A program made the position numbers and the translations under genes. The notes beneath the pieces are model-generated. The model was not told the origin of the DNA. It saw nothing but the letters and a program-made list of their open reading frames with translations, and ran no database searches. Shown here piece after piece: positions 62,708-64,000 of a stretch of DNA of 64,000 bases (its first letter is position 1; every line of letters begins with the position of its first letter). The stretch covers positions 1-64,000 of the forward strand of contig NZ_CABPSF010000003.1 of assembly GCF_902459685.1 (NCBI RefSeq), given 5' to 3'. This DNA comes from Pandoraea iniqua. Its GTDB lineage: Bacteria; Pseudomonadota; Gammaproteobacteria; Burkholderiales; Burkholderiaceae.

Positions 62708-63601
62708 ATGGAAGCACCCGCACCCGACGTACTCGATACGCCCCCCACGACCGACCCGCACGCCGCACCGGGCTACGCCAATCCGGGTCAGCGAATCGCC
62801 CTTCAGGCAGCGAGCCATTTGCCGTTGCAGTCGAGTGGCCGCGACCTGACGGCGCAACAGCGCGACATCGTATGGGCCGCGTTTCGCAACAACGCCGGCT
62901 TACGTAACTGGCCTGACGACGTACTCGACGCGCTTGTCGGCGCGGGGCATTTGCGGACCTATCCCGACGGCACGCTGATCTACGGTGCGGGGGAGGCCTG
63001 CCCGGACATTCACGTCATCCTCTCCGGCGTGCTCGAATGGGAGTGGTCGAGCCCCGAGGGCGGTCGTGCCGTCGAAGACTTCATCCCGCCCGGTGAAGTC
63101 GCCAACTTCATTGCCGTCTTGACCGGCGAAACCTCAGTACACAATCAGCGCGCGCGGGGTCTCACGCGGCTGTTTCATATCCCTGCCCATGCGCTCCATA
63201 CCCAACTGGCGCGCGACCCGACGCTCACGGCCACGTTGCTGCGCCTGATTGCCGGCCGTGCACGCGGGCTTCACGACCGTCTGGGGCGGCATAGCCTGAC
63301 CCCGTTCCGCGCGCGTCTTGCCTATCAGTTGCTCGCGCTGGCCAAACGCTATGGCGTGCCCGAGACCGCTGAGACCCACGGCGCCGCTGGCGGTATCGCG
63401 CTTAGCCTGCGGCTGTCGCAGGAAGACCTCGCGGCACTGCTGATGGCCTCGCGCCAGTACCTCAATCGCGAATTCCGCTGGTTTCTGGACCGGCACATCG
63501 TGCGCATCCGGTACGGGCGCATCACGCTGCTCGATCTGGCGCAACTGCGCGCCATCAGTGAAGGCGTCGATGAAGGACATTCTGGGAGCGGTGAGGCGTA
63601 A
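62708..63601 (+). CDS. Crp/Fnr-family transcriptional regulator
   Basis: 297 aa from ATG 62708; the long frame from 62540 overlaps the divergent gene. An N-terminal extension of about 60 residues precedes the cyclic-nucleotide-binding-like beta-barrel (about 75-180; 'LRTYPDGTLIYGAGEACPDIHVILSGVLEW', 'GEVANFIAVLTGET'). The helix-turn-helix (about 225-275) contains 'LSLRLSQEDLAALLMASRQYLNREFRWF'. It lacks the N-terminal Cys cluster of FNR, so it is not an oxygen-sensing Fe-S FNR. Divergent from the flavoprotein operon (167-base gap), which it probably controls. Confidence 0.9.
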   Translation: MEAPAPDVLDTPPTTDPHAAPGYANPGQRIALQAASHLPLQSSGRDLTAQQRDIVWAAFRNNAGLRNWPDDVLDALVGAGHLRTYPDGTLIYGAGEACPDIHVILSGVLEWEWSSPEGGRAVEDFIPPGEVANFIAVLTGETSVHNQRARGLTRLFHIPAHALHTQLARDPTLTATLLRLIAGRARGLHDRLGRHSLTPFRARLAYQLLALAKRYGVPETAETHGAAGGIALSLRLSQEDLAALLMASRQYLNREFRWFLDRHIVRIRYGRITLLDLAQLRAISEGVDEGHSGSGEA

Positions 63602-63829
63602 CGATCTGTCACCAAGCCGACAGTGCTTCGCGTGATTTCTGCTACGCAAAGCATCGTTTCGACTTTGGCAGTGGCCATGAGCGACCTAATGGTTCTGGCA
63701 AAGGGCGAACGGCTTATGCCTGAGCGCCATAACCTTGTCTGATTTGCTTCGTTGACCGCGACGGCGCCGCGCCGCTACTTTCGGGCTTCTCTGCACCCAT
63801 CCAGCCCGCCCTTGAGGACGCCCTCCGCC

Positions 63830-64000
63830 ATGCGTTTTGCCCATTCCTTTCTGCACTCGCTGCACAAGCTCGCGCCATCGCCTCTGATCCAACGCTTCAA
63901 ACCGTCCGGTATTCGTCGACACGCGCTGCGCCTGCTGCTGGTGGGCCTGTCGCTCGCCACTGCCGTGCCTGCGGCACACGCGGAAGGCCGCATCCGTATC
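63830..64000 (+). CDS. Secreted protein N-terminus, probable sulfonate-binding protein (partial)
   Basis: An open frame from ATG 63830 runs off the right edge. It begins with about 25 polar residues, then a Sec or Tat-like signal 'IRRHALRLLLVGLSLATAVPAAHAEGRIRI' with cleavage after HA. The mature start EGRIRI resembles the beginning of aliphatic-sulfonate binding proteins (SsuA-type). GAGGA lies about 13 bases upstream. The identification is tentative because only the leader and six mature residues are present. Confidence 0.5.
   Translation, partial: MRFAHSFLHSLHKLAPSPLIQRFKPSGIRRHALRLLLVGLSLATAVPAAHAEGRIRI

Overview
The window is 64 kb of dense, GC-rich (roughly 60-65% by eye) bacterial chromosome. 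Gene content and style point to a Burkholderiaceae betaproteobacterium, most likely Pandoraea or a close relative. The basis is two NodT-type RND efflux operons, a stand-alone ArnT-type transferase with its own two-component system, PepSY and DUF2946 proteins, helix-turn-helix citrate synthase and many LysR regulators. The genus is an inference from gene families, not a database result. I saw no rRNA, tRNA, CRISPR array, transposase, integrase or phage gene.

Layout. 1-3.2 kb: a partial Gly/His-rich secreted protein, a DUF2092 protein and a divergent periplasmic protein around an AT-rich region with a perfect FNR-type box, then a hypothetical protein. 3.2-11.4 kb (minus): a five-gene efflux operon, RND pump, adaptor, outer-membrane factor, OmpR-type regulator and sensor kinase. 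11.8-13.7 kb (plus): a DyP peroxidase with a C-terminal encapsulin-loading peptide, overlapping an encapsulin shell gene, i.e. a peroxidase nanocompartment. 13.8-16.3 kb (minus): an orphan 851-residue protein with an effector-like N-terminus. 16.6-20.3 kb (minus): response regulator, sensor kinase and ArnT-like transferase behind a PmrA-like direct repeat, probably a lipid A modification/polymyxin-resistance unit. 20.7-24.1 kb: metE and a LysR gene. 24.4-27 kb: a Tat-exported sulfatase and a small molybdopterin-fold protein. 27-31.3 kb (minus): DUF4105 protein, lipoprotein lipase-like hydrolase and a methyltransferase; then a LysR gene.

32.3-41.7 kb (minus): an MdtABC-like operon (adaptor, two RND pumps, outer-membrane factor). 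42-44 kb (minus): beta-propeller protein and sterol-desaturase-like hydroxylase, near a 24-bp palindrome. 44.4-47.2 kb: PadR repressor divergent from a FadH-type 2,4-dienoyl-CoA reductase, with two matching palindromic operators between them. 47.4-49.2 kb: membrane GGDEF protein with a degenerate active site. 49.2-52.1 kb: class III CoA-transferase divergent from an HTH-citrate synthase fusion. 52.1-54.2 kb (minus): DUF2946 and PepSY proteins, both His-rich, probably metal-linked. 54.3-57.9 kb: degenerate HD-GYP protein fused to a LuxR HTH, then two exported alpha/beta hydrolases. 58.1-59.5 kb: ECF sigma factor and RskA-type anti-sigma factor. 59.5-64 kb: flavoprotein, 4Fe-4S ferredoxin and Tat-exported binding protein, divergent from a Crp/Fnr regulator, then the start of a secreted protein resembling sulfonate-binding proteins.

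The main themes are envelope defence (two RND pumps, ArnT, metal proteins), oxidative stress (DyP-encapsulin) and sulfur/fatty-acid scavenging (sulfatase, metE, flavoprotein-ferredoxin module, FadH, CoA-transferase). The least explained items are the orphan 851-residue protein, the HD-GYP/LuxR fusion and the flavoprotein module.
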